A stretch of 64,000 nt of DNA from Manihot esculenta (taxonomy: Eukaryota; Streptophyta; Magnoliopsida; Malpighiales; Euphorbiaceae): NCBI RefSeq assembly GCF_001659605.2, contig NC_035166.2:19024225-19088224 (forward strand), given 5' to 3'. Position 1 is the first letter of the stretch, and each line of letters begins with the position of its first letter. Below the pieces are notes generated by a model, which was not told the DNA's origin, ran no database searches, and saw only the letters and a program-made list of their open reading frames with translations. Of the stretch, positions 49,201 to 61,394 are shown in pieces. The translations under genes were made by a program, and so were the position numbers.

Positions 49201-49213
49201 GTCTTTTGTTTGA
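42332..49213 (+). CDS. PHB/PHV-like (ATHB14/ATHB9): Class III homeodomain-leucine zipper protein, PHABULOSA/PHAVOLUTA type
   Basis: Nuclear transcription factor for adaxial (upper-side) organ identity, meristem and vascular patterning. Eighteen coding exons, the family's usual number: 42332-42546, 44264-44423, 44769-44884, 44976-45066, 45156-45251, 45336-45449, 45570-45653, 45739-45894, 45993-46067, 46148-46254, 46462-46651, 46822-47010, 47112-47192, 47297-47431, 47703-48028, 48462-48573, 48678-48827, 49067-49213. They give 847 residues (Arabidopsis PHB about 850). Homeodomain about 20-80 (IKVWFQNRRCREKQRKE), leucine zipper about 85-125, START about 160-375, MEKHLA at the C-terminus ending in FVNWSFV. 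The linker TTDNSCESVVMSGQQ and VDWVQMIGMKPGPDS point to PHB/PHV rather than REV or CNA/ATHB8. The miR165/166 site is at the exon 4/5 junction. Exon 14 needs an unusual donor (GCA|GTTGGG). Confidence 0.96.
43193..43251. repeat. (AT)n microsatellite in HD-ZIP intron 1
   Basis: About 29 uninterrupted AT/TA dinucleotides in the 1.7-kb first intron. Likely length-polymorphic. No effect on coding. Confidence 0.95.
45056..45165 (+). promoter_or_regulatory. miR165/166 target site split by intron 4
   Basis: Exon 4 ends TTGGTATGAAG (45056-45066) and exon 5 begins CCTGGTCCGG (45156-45165). Joined they form the 21-nt site in the START region known to be cleaved through miR165/166 in class III HD-ZIP mRNAs, and an intron here is known in the family. 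Here the Gly codon is GGT where GGG is usual, which adds one mismatch near the 3' end of the microRNA. The seed and centre pairing are intact, so regulation should persist. Confidence 0.93.
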
Positions 49214-52200
49214 TGATTAAGAAAAAATACTTAAGAGAACTTAGCTATCTGTTAAGTTATATATACATATTTTCTTCTATTAGTGTCTGAGATACTATGA
49301 CATTTGAATATAGTAATGACAGAATACCGTGAATGAATTTGTCTTGATGTGCATGCTTATGTATTTGGTTGATGGGTGTGGTTCCACTGTCTACCTTTAT
49401 CTATCAAAGTGTCTTTGGTGAGGTGAGACTGGTGAAATTTCAATCAAGATGGATGATGTTAGGGACCCACCTTCTATGAGGCTTGCTGGCTGGCTGGCTT
49501 GGTTTTATTTCAGTAGCTCATCTAGTTGTTCTTGATGATTGATTTTCCTATGGGTAATTTCACATCCCAAATAATGTATAGCAAGGGTTATTGTGCTGTT
49601 TGTGTTTGTCTTTGTCAGTGAAAAGTGCTATATTCCCTAGTCTATGCTTGAGAAGAACTAATATGGAAGAGTTGAATGATTACTGTTTTAGGGAAAATTC
49701 TTACTTTGTACTTCAGTATCTCAACTTATCATGATTTTAACATGTAATATTTTTAATTACATTTACTATATTTTAATTATTATTATTTTAAATAATTAAA
49801 TTAAATAATAAATAAATAAATAATTATGATTTATTAAAATTTATTCCATGCATATATTTTTGAAAGCCATGCATGATGCATAGATAGTTATGATGTAGTA
49901 AAGATGGGTTATTGGCGAGGGACCATGAGAATCTGCCACCCATCTAATGACACGTCAGGCGTATTAAAGTCAAGGGAGGGTGATGCAATATTACGGCCCA
50001 CGTCACCATCATTCTCCTCCTCAAATCACAAGGACTTTTTGCTAGTACGTTGTCGTATTTGGTGCACCTCCGTACGACATTGTCGTCAGCTGATTATTAC
50101 TTGCTACCTTTCACGTTGTCGTGGTCCGGTCTGAATTATATTTAATTCGTTTCGTAAATCAGACTGAACTATTTATTAAAAGATCTTCATTAAATCAGGA
50201 TCCAAACCGATCAATCTAAACAACCAATTCTAAACTAGAATCTGTTTTTTTTCTTTTTCTTTTTACTCTTTTTATCACTTAATTTTTATTTATATTATTT
50301 TTTCACGTGTATTAAAAAAATAATTTTTTATTACTTTTTAATTATATTTATTTAAAAATATTTTAATAATTTTTTAAAAATAAAATAAATTATAATAATT
50401 AATCTATATATTATTATAGTGTAAAAAAATGAATAAAAACCTAATAGTTCCAAATTTAAATCCCCACTCCTTAATCCCTTACAAAAATGCATATTTTAAT
50501 ATAGTTATAATTAATATTATAAATTAAATTAGTATATATTCTAACCAAAATTATTTAAAAAAATATTAAACTGATAAAAATAATTTGATTTGGCATAATT
50601 CTGAATAAAATTGATATAAAATCTAAACAATTATGAGTATTTAAATTTGCTTCTGTTTCCGAATCATCATTAGAGAAGCCAACCAAAATCATTTTTTTTT
50701 TTTTTGAAATAGGGGTTGAGGGAGTCGAACCTTAGACCTTTCAATGCTAGTCTTGAAGTGCACTTAAAACCATTAAATTGGTAATTTTTTCGAAGGAAAA
50801 TTACCATAATTCATGGAGAAATATATTTGTAGATATTTTTATTATAAAAAATATATTAAAATATTTTTAATATTTTAAAATTTTATTAATTTTCATTATT
50901 AAATATTTATTATTTAATTTTTGAATTTTAAAAAATTATTAAAATTTTTTATATTAAAAATATTTTAAATTTTTTATAATATTTAATGATTAAAATTAAT
51001 AAAAAATTTATTTAATAATTTTTAAAAAATATCTAAAACATTTTATTGTATTCGGTTGGACGCATGTGAGTAATTTGAATTCAAATTATTTCAATTATAA
51101 TTATTATTTTCTTAAAGTACACGTAACTCTGAGTCGGGTGGTCTAAGTTTTTTTCTTGTAAAACAGCCAACAGGCAGCGTCTCCCTATGGACTCTAGTGC
51201 GGACAGACTTGAACCCATTTTGACCAATCAAATAATGGAAAAACGTCGTTTAATTTTGGTCCTACTTGCACAGATCACGTAAAACAGTCTTCGGCCCAAC
51301 CCAAGCCAACCCTACAAATACAACCCTAGGTATATGCGGATGTATGGAGGCATGATCATATGTGACACATAACAATACATAATAAATGGGATATGTGAAT
51401 TTGTAACATCACATTCCATGTGCCCATTCCATTCCTTGCATATGCCATATAATGGACCCATGCCCGATTTATATAAATAAAATAATTATAAAGCGAAACA
51501 GTTATACCAACGAAAATATTTAGGTAATATAATAAAAATAAAATATAAAAATATAAAAATATAATCATAAATTTAGTCTGATATTAAATATATTTAAATA
51601 AATTTAAAATATATTAAATTTCACTCATTTAATTCTCAATTTCTAATTAAAAAAATTAATATAAAAATAATTACTTTTTATAAAAAAATAGTTAATAACT
51701 ACTATTTTAGGGTTCACTTATTTATTTATAAATTATATTTATATAATTATTTAATTTTTATTAGATTATTATATACTATAAGCAATTTCAATGGTCCCCT
51801 CTCTCCCTCTCCCTCTCCACTGTTTCTATTTGAAAAAAAATATGAAAATTTTCACAGCTAAATATTAATTATCCGAATCTAATCTCCGCGGCAATAAATA
51901 AAAGAAAATAATAATAATAATAATAATAATAATAGTTACAATTAACACAAAATAAGTTAAAGAATTAATAAAAATTTACCTATAATTAAAATTTTTTATT
52001 GGATTAAATTTTATCTAATAAATAATATAATGTTAAAGATATTTATTTAATTAAAATAAATTCTATCCATTTTGATGAATATAAAATTATTTTTTTTAGT
52101 AAACCTTCATCGTAAAAGTTTATGCAAAATTAAGAATGATTAGAAAAATTACTTTATTTAAATTCAAAGCTCTGGTTAAAATTAATTATGTGTCAGGTAT

Positions 52201-53765
52201 ACTTTTTTATATTTATGAAATTTATTTTTCAATATCTATTATTTAGGTGTTAAATGAATATTTATGTTTTATATTGTATTCATATTTATTATAATTAAAA
52301 AAATTATTTTACAGAATATATATATATATATATAAAATTAGTGGAATACAGGGTGTATGATTTCATAAGATGCTTAGAGTTTACTCATGTCTATAAATAA
52401 AGTTTTGCCTTTTCCACTCTCGAGGTTCAGAAGTGCATGCTTTTTTAATAAAACTATAAAAATAATTTTAAATTAATGATTGTGCTGAATTCATTTTTTT
52501 AATAAAAAAATAAAAAATGCCACTACATAAGTAAATAACTTTATATTACTAGTTCTAATTAATATAAAAAAATTTATTAATAGATTACAATATATCAAAT
52601 CTAAAAGGTATTTTTATTTATTGAAAAAATTATAAGTCATTATTAAAATTAACTTAATTTTAAAATACTTAAATTTATTTGCAATTAAATTTTATTTTTA
52701 TTGTAAATTTATATAAATATATAACATAATAAATTTAAAAATAATATGTTTGATTAAATGAATTTTTTATTAAATTTAAATTTCATTCTATTAATAAGAT
52801 TTTTGTTATTTTTATTTTAAATTTTAATTATGAATTAAAAAATATTATAATTAAATGAATTTCTTATTTTAACTTCGAATTTTAAAATTTCTTTATGAAT
52901 ATAATTTTATTAATATTTTTAATTCAATTATAATTATAAATTTACAATTAAAGTTATATGCAAAATTATTTTTGTTATTTTTTTATTATAATTAAAATTG
53001 TTAGAAAAAAATAATCTCATATACGAAACCTTATCATGCTAAATAATCTATTCATTTATTAATAACGTTAATGTCTAGCCGTCTCTAGAAATTAAATTTA
53101 TAAATAAATAAATTCATTCACTAAAGCACACAAAAAGATGATAGTATTTGTAATTAAATTAAAGTATTATACAATTCTGAAGGTTTAACAAAATTGACGA
53201 ACAGTTTATATAGTTTTTTTAGAAATTCAAAAAACATGTTTCGATAAATTTTCAAAAAAAAAAAAATATTTTTCAGGAAAATAATTTTTTTCCTAAACAA
53301 ATTTTAGAAAAATTTTACGAAGAAAGCAATTTTGAAAAAGGAAATACTTTAAACTTTTCTCGAAGTAAATAAAATTCCTTTGACAATTTTTTATGAAAAC
53401 GTTCTTCTCCGTAGAAGAAGTTAAATCTTCTAAAAATATTTTTTTTCCTTAGAAAAATATTTTTAGAACAAATTTTTTTAGAAAATGTTAAATCTCATAT
53501 ACGAAAATATGAAGGGTTAACAAAATTAAATGTTAAATATAATAATTAAATCTAAAAATACAAAACTAGAAGCATTAATTTTATCAAATCTCATGAACTA
53601 AAAGTCGATTAAGAATAATTCAAGTTTCATGAGCAGAAAGTGAGCAAAACCGTTGTAGTGTTCATAAGATTGTAACAGTTCACCCATGCAAGTAATGGTT
53701 AATCTCGTTAAGTCCAACCCTAAATTGAACCTACTTACAACACAGCTTACTTCTCCATATTAACC
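49214..53765. other. HD-ZIP 3' region and AT-rich intergenic DNA
   Basis: The first few hundred bases are probably 3' UTR of the HD-ZIP gene. Beyond about 49,700 the DNA is strongly AT-rich. Two less AT-rich islands stand out. One at about 49,890-50,135 is rich in ACGT cores (CACGTCA, TACGTTGTCG, CACGTTGTCG). The other at about 51,120-51,460 has CCCAACCC-type blocks and a TACAAATAC motif. A trinucleotide run (AAT)n is at about 51,908-51,934. No genes are recognised; the 76-codon ORF at 49904 has no family features. Confidence 0.5.
50692..50790 (-). mobile_element. tRNA-related SINE-like retroposon fragment
   Basis: On the minus strand GGTTCGACTCC matches the tRNA/SINE box B consensus. It is followed by CCTCAACCCCTATTTC and a 14-base A tail (T run at 50692-50705 on the plus strand). 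A box A is not convincing. It could be a decayed SINE or a retroposed tRNA piece. Confidence 0.45.
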
Positions 53766-53816
53766 AACTGGGAACCCAATTAAGAGTAAATTTGGAAATA
53801 GCCATGGAAAATTGTG

Positions 53817-56800
53817 TCAAAAACCTGGGATTTCACCTGGCATGGGAGCCAATTCGTTCTTGCTGAACCTTTCCTCGTCATAGAAGGTTGCACGAACCAC
53901 ATTACCTCCAAAGAACCGTCCATCAAGATCAATCAATGCTTTTGTTGTTTGTTCTGATCTCTCAAATTCTACAAAAATTCTGACTGCCTCATCACGCGGG
54001 AAGTTTGGCTCTGTTATCTCAAATATCAAAACCCGAGTAACTGTCCCATACTTCGAGCACTCCGATCCAACTTCGTCTTCTAGCTCATCATCTACCTCAC
54101 CAGGACCCACCTGCAAGAAAAGGGAAGCATGTAAAAATACTTGCTCTCATTTCTTCATCAAACGTAAAGCACGTAACAACATTTGATTTTAAGACATTAA
54201 ATTGCCTATCCTTTACAAAAAAAAAAAAAAAAAGAGAAACCAACTGAAAGATAGTGTAAGAAACTACAATGGCAATTACATTGAAAAATCTACCTCCAGT
54301 CAAAATAAATTTGCATAACGCAAGGCAGAAAATAGGTCATCGCACACACTACGGCTTTATCAGATTAATTCTTATCACGCTAGAACAATAAAGGCACTAA
54401 AAGAGAAACTAACTCACTAAACATGCAATAAAGTTTTATCACCGAATCTCTGACTTCGCGGGGAAGGAACATTCAGAGCAACTATGAAAAGCAGGCAGCC
54501 ACTCAATACTTGCAAATACTAACCAATCCACAATCTGTTTTAGCAGAGGCTTATACAGTTTCTGAGTGAAGAAGAGTTGCCTCTAAATTGTGATAGATCG
54601 TTTGCCATGAATGGCTCATGGCTAAGTCAGCTTGAAAGAATCAGTATTGAAACTAATCTGGGTTGCAGAAATCAGAGGATCCCCTTTAGTAAATGATTAT
54701 GATAAAGAGGATGGCACCCCTTTCCAAACATTCAATGCATCTCCCACCCCTTGTACATTGATGTACAACATACCATCCTTTCCTTTTCATTACAAAAGAA
54801 GTCTTCAGAAGTCGGGCAATAACCATGAAAAAATGTTTAGAGGATCTCTAGCATAAAGTTACATGAGTATCTGGAACTTATATTTAACTATAATTCACCT
54901 GTTTCACAATTACTTTCCACACATTGTACAAAGACCCATAGCCACTTCAGTCTTCAGGGAAACAATTTCCTACATCATTTCCTCATATATTTGCAAATAA
55001 CCTCCCCCACGAGACCTCATGGCCTTAACTTTGCTTCTCCACTTACCCAAATACACATAATTATGCAAACATAATAACAGAATCCAACTATCTAGGTGTC
55101 AAACAAGATAGCAATCTTTTTAATCAAAATCAAGTCATTAAAATCTTACTCCCAAAATTATATCAACAAATCATGCTAAAGCTTCCAAAAACCTAAAATA
55201 TAAAATATCTTACTCTAGTAATTAGTGTTGTTAGTGTGCCTGTATATATGTGTTGTAAACCTGCAACATACCATTTTTAGTTCAAGTGTATATTGTCACG
55301 GTCCAAAGGAGAGACTAAGGATCTCCACAATTGGAGGAAAAATGGCTTTCGGGGTTGTTCGAGCCAATTCTGCATTTGGACCTGTGTGGCAGCCCAAATG
55401 AGGTTCAATGGGGTTGGAACGTTCGAGAAGGGCGCAAATGAGGTTCACTGGGCACGCTGGCAGAACGTGCGCGCAAACGAGGTTCATGCGCACTAAAGGA
55501 TGCGTGAAACTTCTGGAAGCTGTGAGGTTTCACCAGGCATTGGTGGAAGTTGCGAGGCGCGTGCAGAGAGGCGCGGGCGGGCCAAGGGTGCACATGCCTA
55601 TGGCATGCCAAAACGAGGTTCATAACTGCAAGAATCCGCCAGAAAATTCCAAAACGTGCCAGACAGCTCCCAGACCGCCCAAACAGCACCAGACACGTGG
55701 CAAATCACCAACCACATGATTTAGACGGCCAAACATACTTTTTTGCCTATAAATACCCCATTTGCATTCTTTTAAAAAGAATAGAAGCCTCCTACACCTA
55801 AAGAGCTATAAGGACACTTTGTAATCACTTTGTAGAGACTTTGTGAGCTTTCTTGTATTATTTGTCTTGTAAATTTTTCCAAGTGTAATATAAAGCCATT
55901 TTCCCCAATTCTCTTTCCTTCTTGCTAGTTTTAGGTTGTTTTGCTTCCTTCACCCCCTAAGAGCTGTTTAAGCCCTTTACAACCGTTTATTTGCTTTCCG
56001 CTGCGTATTAAAAGGGTAAGGCTGACTTAGTTCACGTTAGAGAGCTAAGTGTTGCATTGCTCGAGTGATTTTTGGGTTGGAATCATTCAGGCCGTGACAA
56101 TATACTAAGACTTGAGGGAATAGTTCTTCCCCATTCTCTTTTCTTTTCTTTTCTTCTTCTTCTTCTATATGGTATTGGTACCAGAGCTAGCCCATAATTT
56201 CTTCCTTTGTTTTTCCACTACCCTTTCAACTTGGTAGGGTGAGAGAGATGTTCTAACTGCGCCACCCTTCTCATCAGCACTCAAGGTTGCTGATTGGCCT
56301 ATCCCCAAAAGCTCATAGCTGGAAAACCAGTCACCTGCACCCACACACTGCTACAAGCTCTGCCCTCTACCACACACCGATGCATAAGCGAGCATCAGCC
56401 CCGTCTTCAGGCCACCTTGAATACGCAACTCCAGCCAGCCGATACTGAACAACTGGGCTACTTGAATCCTCGGCCCTCTCAAGTTGGGTCTAAGTTCTGC
56501 ATTTGCATCTCTGAGTTGCAGTTCTGCTTTCTCATTTCTAGGTTCCTTGGTTTCTTATAGCAGACATGGTTTCTGCCTCAGTTTGACTTGTTCTTTGCTT
56601 CGTTGGTTTCTGGTTTGGCTATTGTTGTTTCTATTGCTGAATTGCATTGGGTGTTGGGGATTCTAGTGTATCTTTTTATTACTACCTTAGCTTACGCTGT
56701 TAGACTCGTTTTTAATCAAGAAGCTTATGACTCGTTTTTAATCAAGAAGCTTATGACTCGTTTTTAATCAAGATTGTTGATTGCCCAAACATGACTACTA

Positions 56801-59800
56801 TGGCAGCCTCTTCCGGTACAGGTACTTCTAAACACATTTTCTAATCTACTATATCTAGTACACCAACATACTGCTGTTAAATTACAAGGTATTAGTAACT
56901 ACATATATTGGGTTGCATCACAGAACTATGCTTTTAGAAAGTAAAAATTGATAGTGACATGGTCGCTACTTATCAAACAATTTGGGTAAACATTAATGCA
57001 CAATCATGTAGCCTCTTATGGTATCCTCTCAACCCTAAGTAGCTCACTGTTATTTCAATGCCATAAAACCTATTGCAAGGTTTGGATTAAAGCTAAAATA
57101 CTATATCCATTGCATATATAAGGTTGCATGAGACCTTGTCTACTAGCAATAGAATCATCAAGACATTGCTAGCTATTTGGGTCAAGTAGTATAAACAATT
57201 AAAGATAGATTGAATTACTATTAGGTCTCTGTCTTTTGTCAACATGAACTATTTAGTTCCTATTCTTAAATTATTTAATTAAAACATCCTTGTATTGGGA
57301 GATCAAAATCTTTAATCCATTCTGTCAAAGAAAACAGTAATCAACTTGTTTTGCCTTAAATAAGTGTACCATTTAGGCCTTATAATGTTAATTACATATA
57401 TTATTTAATCCCCGTATTTTTAAATGGTCATACTTTAGTCCCTCCAACCAACGCTAAAAGTTGACTAACATTTTATTTGACTGAAGAATTAAAAATTTTG
57501 ATTTTGCAAAAGACAACACGTTTTAATTGAGTGATTTAGAAACATAGATTAAGCTGTTAATTTTGAAAAAAAATTACCCTTAAAGATAAACCTTATAGTA
57601 ATTACCATTGACAAGGACTATATCTCTAGAACCCAACATCTCCCATTGTCTTTGCTTCTGTTGGAAATCAAAGTATCTCCAAACTCCAAAAATTAGTTTT
57701 CAACCTCCCCATCTTGTCATATTTAGATTGTGAGTCATGTCAGCCTTGAACAACAAGTCCCTTTTTTTTTTTCCAAGTGAACTAATAATGGGGCTACTTT
57801 TGTTCTCAACATGCTCATTCAAACATACAAATATGTCATACCCACAAATGTTGTGATTGCGTGAATTAATTAGTTTTGTGATTGTATGTGGTGCTTATGC
57901 CTAGACATATGTGTCGTAAATACATAACATGCCATTTTAGTTCGTGTAGTAGACTAGTTGTATATATACCAAAAGATGTGAGTGAAAAATCAAACAATTT
58001 CCTCCAAATTCTCTTTTAACTTGCTTTTTCTTCTTCATTTTCTACATGAGTGAAAACCTCATCCTTCAAATAGATTTTTTTAACTCGCCTAACCTTGTTT
58101 AACTATAAAAATACATATTAGTAATCAAAAGTTTTCCTTCGCTAATAACAATTTATGAATTGACAAAAGCTAGACTATTTATGTTCCCCCCCCCCCCAAC
58201 AACTAAATTCAAAAAATAAAAGAATCAATAAACAAAATCAAGTTTGAGAGTTATAAAGGAAAACATATTTTTTGAAAGAAAAAAAGCCACCCCAAAAATC
58301 ACAAACATTAATGGCAACTATGCATGCCTATAGCCACGTACAACCAAATGATGGATGAAAAGGAGAAGACAAGCAAACAACATAAAAATATAAAGGAGAA
58401 AAAAAACCAGGTGCATAACTTGATGACCACCAACTCTTAAAAAATAAAAAAATAAAAAAAGAGAAGAAGAAAGGAAAAGGAAGGTTTAGAATTTGTAAAC
58501 ATGAGAACAAACCAAAAAAAAAACTATTTATAACTCAAAAAACTGTATATTGCAAATTGGGATGCCCCATTCTATCATAAATGCTAGCTCTCTCCCCAGT
58601 GCCCAAGCAATGAAACGTTGTCCACAAAAATGAATGCTTTAAATTGGTTACCCACTTAAGTCTTGACGTAGGAAATAAATAGCCTACCAAGGAACAACAA
58701 GCTAGTTGATGTATTAGCAACACCAGATCTTATTTCTAAGATCATCATAGGCATCGCTACTTGCTAACCAGCTAAAACAAATAGCTGAATGTATAGGCAC
58801 CTTTCCAGAATCACCTACAACAATACTGACAGACACATTTTTACTTATGAATTATTAATACTACCTGAATAGATAAATGTATCCCACTCTTTTGTTGTAC
58901 CAGAGCAAATCATTATGGAAAAAGGGAGAAAAAGAAGGCAACAATAATGTTATGACAAGGAGAACGAAGGAGGTTACAAATGAATAAGGGACTTTGGGGC
59001 TGAAATTGTAATAAAAAGAGGAGTATAGAAGTTAGTAGAGTCAACTGGAATTAGTTAGATAGTGGTGGGAATGTTCTTTCTTTACAAGAATACATATAAA
59101 TACGGTAGTTTTGTATCAAGGAAGATTCATTCAAGAATCAAATACAAGAAATATCTCTTCTTCTCTATTTTCTCTCTAAATCTCCTCCCCTTTCTGTTTC
59201 TTTTCTCAATCCAATCCATTTCTCTCCTTTCCTCTCCCTATTTCTCTGTTTCAAATGGCATTGCAGGCTGAATATATAGCAAATAACCATGATGCACCTT
59301 TATTGATCACTGACTACCGAGGCAACACAAACACAATAAAGGAAGTTAGTCAAGTCCCTAACATTTACTTTACCAGATCAACACTGTGCCTGATATCGGT
59401 GAACCTCCTAGTACTGCAGCAAAAATAATGACTGCTGATTTATTATTAAACTTTGGTACTTACTAAAGAAGAAACTTTATACAAATCAATGAAACAGATT
59501 AACAAGACTCTAGAAACTCCAAAAAATATTACTAAATTTCAATTAGTTGCTTTCACTAGTTTTCTCATAATGAGCATATTACTCTTTGCGTGTAGAAAAT
59601 ACTTTTGGAATAATTAAATGTTACAGTTATACTAGTTGCGACCACCTAGCTATGATGAGTAGAGATGGGTTTCATATGACCATAAGCAGCAATTCTGGAG
59701 AGTATCCAAACACATGCACACCAAACAATTCAGAATGCACACATACCATGTTCCTGAGCAACAAAACCCGAGTAGGTGGTCCATTGAAACTCACACTCTT

Positions 59801-60571
59801 CACCTTCTTCTCTGGCTTTGTCTCACTCGCATTCACAATCACTCCAGCTCTTCGATCAGTCTTCTTTGCCATCAGTGGTGTTGTGATCCCCTGCTCCTGT
59901 TTCCCAAGGCCTTGTCCCTCCTTCCAACCCATCTTTGCCATCATCCTCTGTGCAGCAGTCATTTGTCCACCTGCACCAACCCCCAATCCAGCAGTTTCCG
60001 ACTTCCCAATGGTAAATCTATCACCGTTACTAGGTGGTGATGGTGACCTTGGGACAGCACCGCTCATGGCCGCGCGCCTTCGCCAAGCTTCTTCCCCTGA
60101 AATATTCCTGTCCTTCTCTCTTTCCCTGTCCCTTTCTTCCCTCTCCCTCCTTTCTCTCTCCTCCTCCTCTTGCCTCCTCCTCTCAAGTTCCCTCATTCTC
60201 TCGGCCTCCAATGCTTTCCTCTTCTTCTCTCTCCTATATTCTTCATAATCATTCGGTCTCGCTGGGTCATACTCCTCGATGACCACAGAAGTAACCCCCA
60301 CGAGCGCCGGTTGTGCAGGCTCTTCCGGCAGCACAGTGGGAACCGGCGCCACCGCTGGGGAAGTTATGGTTTTGGGTGCAGAATTTTGGGCTTTCGTCTT
60401 GTTTTGGGACTTTAGGATGGCTTGCGGCGTCGCTAAGGCTGCAGAAGGTTTGCGAAGGGTCGGCGGCGCCATCAAGGTGCTGCTCGACCAGACGGTGGAG
60501 GAATTGGTGGTGGATTTATCCTCCTCTGCCGACGAGGGAGGAGGGAGGTCTCCGTACAATCCGCCCAACAT
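53817..60571 (-). CDS. DRT111: DRT111/SFPS splicing factor (SPF45-like, G-patch and RRM)
   Basis: Nuclear splicing factor; the Arabidopsis homologue DRT111/SFPS acts in alternative splicing for light and seed ABA responses (known). Two coding exons on the minus strand, 60571-59747 and 54110-53817, join in frame through AACATG|GTATGT and TTGCAG|GTGGGT, giving 372 residues. The N-terminus MLGGLYGDLPPP and VWSSST...MAPPTLRKP are family hallmarks. A charged Arg/Glu coiled region lies at about 105-160. The G-patch is at about 203-245 (MMAKMGWKEGQGLGKQEQGI). The C-terminal RRM, of the U2AF-homology kind, begins at about 268 (RVLLLRNM) and includes RIFVEFE and GRFFGGNVVRATFY. It ends ELAPMPGEIPGF. 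The 5.6-kb intron holds nested retroelements. A telo-box lies upstream of the start. Confidence 0.96.
55294..56099 (+). mobile_element. Solo LTR nested in the left repeat of the intronic LTR element
   Basis: Starts TGTCACGGTCC, ends GGCCGTGACA, with ATAT on both sides (55290-55293 and 56100-56103). The outer repeat reads continuously if it is taken out. A TATA box (CCTATAAATACC) is at about 55,745-55,757 and a polyadenylation-like AATATAAAGC near 55,887. GC content is higher than its surroundings. Overlapping ORFs on both strands at 55.3-55.8 kb have no protein family features. No internal domain, so a solo LTR. Confidence 0.75.
56703..56772 (+). repeat. Tandem repeat, 26-bp unit, about 2.7 copies
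   Basis: GACTCGTTTTTAATCAAG plus AAGCTTAT is repeated without change, the third copy being cut after the first 18 bases. It lies in the interior of the intronic LTR element. Confidence 0.9.
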
Positions 60572-60708
60572 TTTGCCACTCGACGGTTCCCCCCACCTGC
60601 TGCTTTCAATAGTTCAGGAAAATACCTAACAAAGAGAACTCCAGGAACTACACAATTTCGCTAATTGGGCGGATAATTGGAAGGAGGATGTGAAGTTGAT
60701 GAAATTTA

Positions 60709-60718
60709 TTAGGGTTTT
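60709..60718 (-). promoter_or_regulatory. Telo-box upstream of DRT111
   Basis: Reads AAAACCCTAA on the minus strand, about 140 bp before the start codon. Telo-boxes are known in promoters and leaders of plant translation and RNA-processing genes. Confidence 0.55.
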
Positions 60719-61334
60719 AGAAGATAGAGATTTGAAATTAGGAAATTTGAGAACAAGGAAGAGGAGAAAGAAGTGCACTTCGTCTGAAGCTGCTCACAGG
60801 CCAGTCCCACGTTCGAGATTCGGATCTTGTGTCGCCCTCCACAAAACGAACCGGTTCTAATGCAAGTCGATGAGTACTGTGGAGAATTATTTTTTTTAAT
60901 AACTAGAAATTAATATAATTTCATTTGAGCTAGTTAAATTCATAATTTCGCTATTGTACTTAATAATTATAAAATTAATTAAATAGATATTTAGGTTGCA
61001 TTTATTTACTTGAAAATAATTCAGATATAGAGGCTTTAATTTAAAAATAATTATAAAAATATTTTTTACTAATTAAATTTTATAAATATAGTAAAATATA
61101 AAAGAAAATTAAAAATATTTTAATAAAATAAATGGATCTTTTTAAATTTTTTATTTTTATTTGCAATTATACCAACCATATAATAAGTTTGGTAATCCAA
61201 AAATATTTAAAATTATTTAAAAAAAATTGTTTACTCAAAAATTAAAATTACAGTAATTCGAAAAAACTTAAATAGATTATCAACTTAAATATTTTTAAAA
61301 TTATTTATCAATAATTTTGCATGGACTTTAATCA

Positions 61335-61394
61335 TGGGCCAGAGAATGGAGTTGGGTCCATAACAACCGGGCCCATTTGTAGCTAAAACCCTAA
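61335..61394 (+). promoter_or_regulatory. Site II and telo-box motifs upstream of the mL40-like gene
   Basis: TGGGCC at 61335-61340, the same motif reversed (GGCCCA) at 61370-61375, and AAAACCCTAA at 61385-61394, about 185 bp before the ATG. The site II plus telo-box combination is known from promoters of plant ribosomal-protein and mitochondrial genes, which supports the identification of the gene downstream. Confidence 0.65.

Larger units (their letters stand above)
55219..58060 (+). mobile_element. Old non-coding LTR element in the DRT111 intron
   Basis: The left repeat (from about 55,219) shares with a stretch at about 57,885-58,060 the ordered blocks GTGTGCCTGTATATATGTGT / ATGCCTAGACATATGTGT, ACATACCATTTTTAGTTC / ACATGCCATTTTAGTTCG, and a pyrimidine-rich tail. 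After the left repeat comes TGGTACCAGAGC (56176-56187), a variant of the Met-tRNA primer site. The interior of about 1.7 kb has no gag or pol. Repeat limits are approximate and the copies are well diverged, so the element is old. Confidence 0.6.
54111..59746 (-). other. 5.6-kb intron of DRT111
   Basis: Splits the RRM four residues after its first strand (RVLLLRNM). Contains an old LTR element (about 55.2-58.1 kb) with another LTR nested inside, and otherwise AT-rich DNA. A stretch at about 59,040-59,300 (TATAAATAC, pyrimidine-rich tail) resembles the end of another LTR but has no partner. A C9-10 run is at about 58,187-58,198. The plus-strand ORFs over the first exon are shadows of the coding exon. 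Confidence 0.8.

Noticed and set aside
55293..55801. Overlapping ORFs of 65-103 codons on both strands
   Set aside because: They lie inside the 806-bp solo LTR, overlap each other in opposite strands, and have no recognisable domain.
59040..59400. Another LTR in the DRT111 intron
   Set aside because: There is a TATAAATAC motif and a pyrimidine-rich tail, but no matching second copy, terminal motif pair or target duplication could be shown.
59586..60629. Long plus-strand ORFs (up to 220 codons)
   Set aside because: Antisense shadows of DRT111 exon 1; the minus-strand frame has the family motifs and the splice sites.
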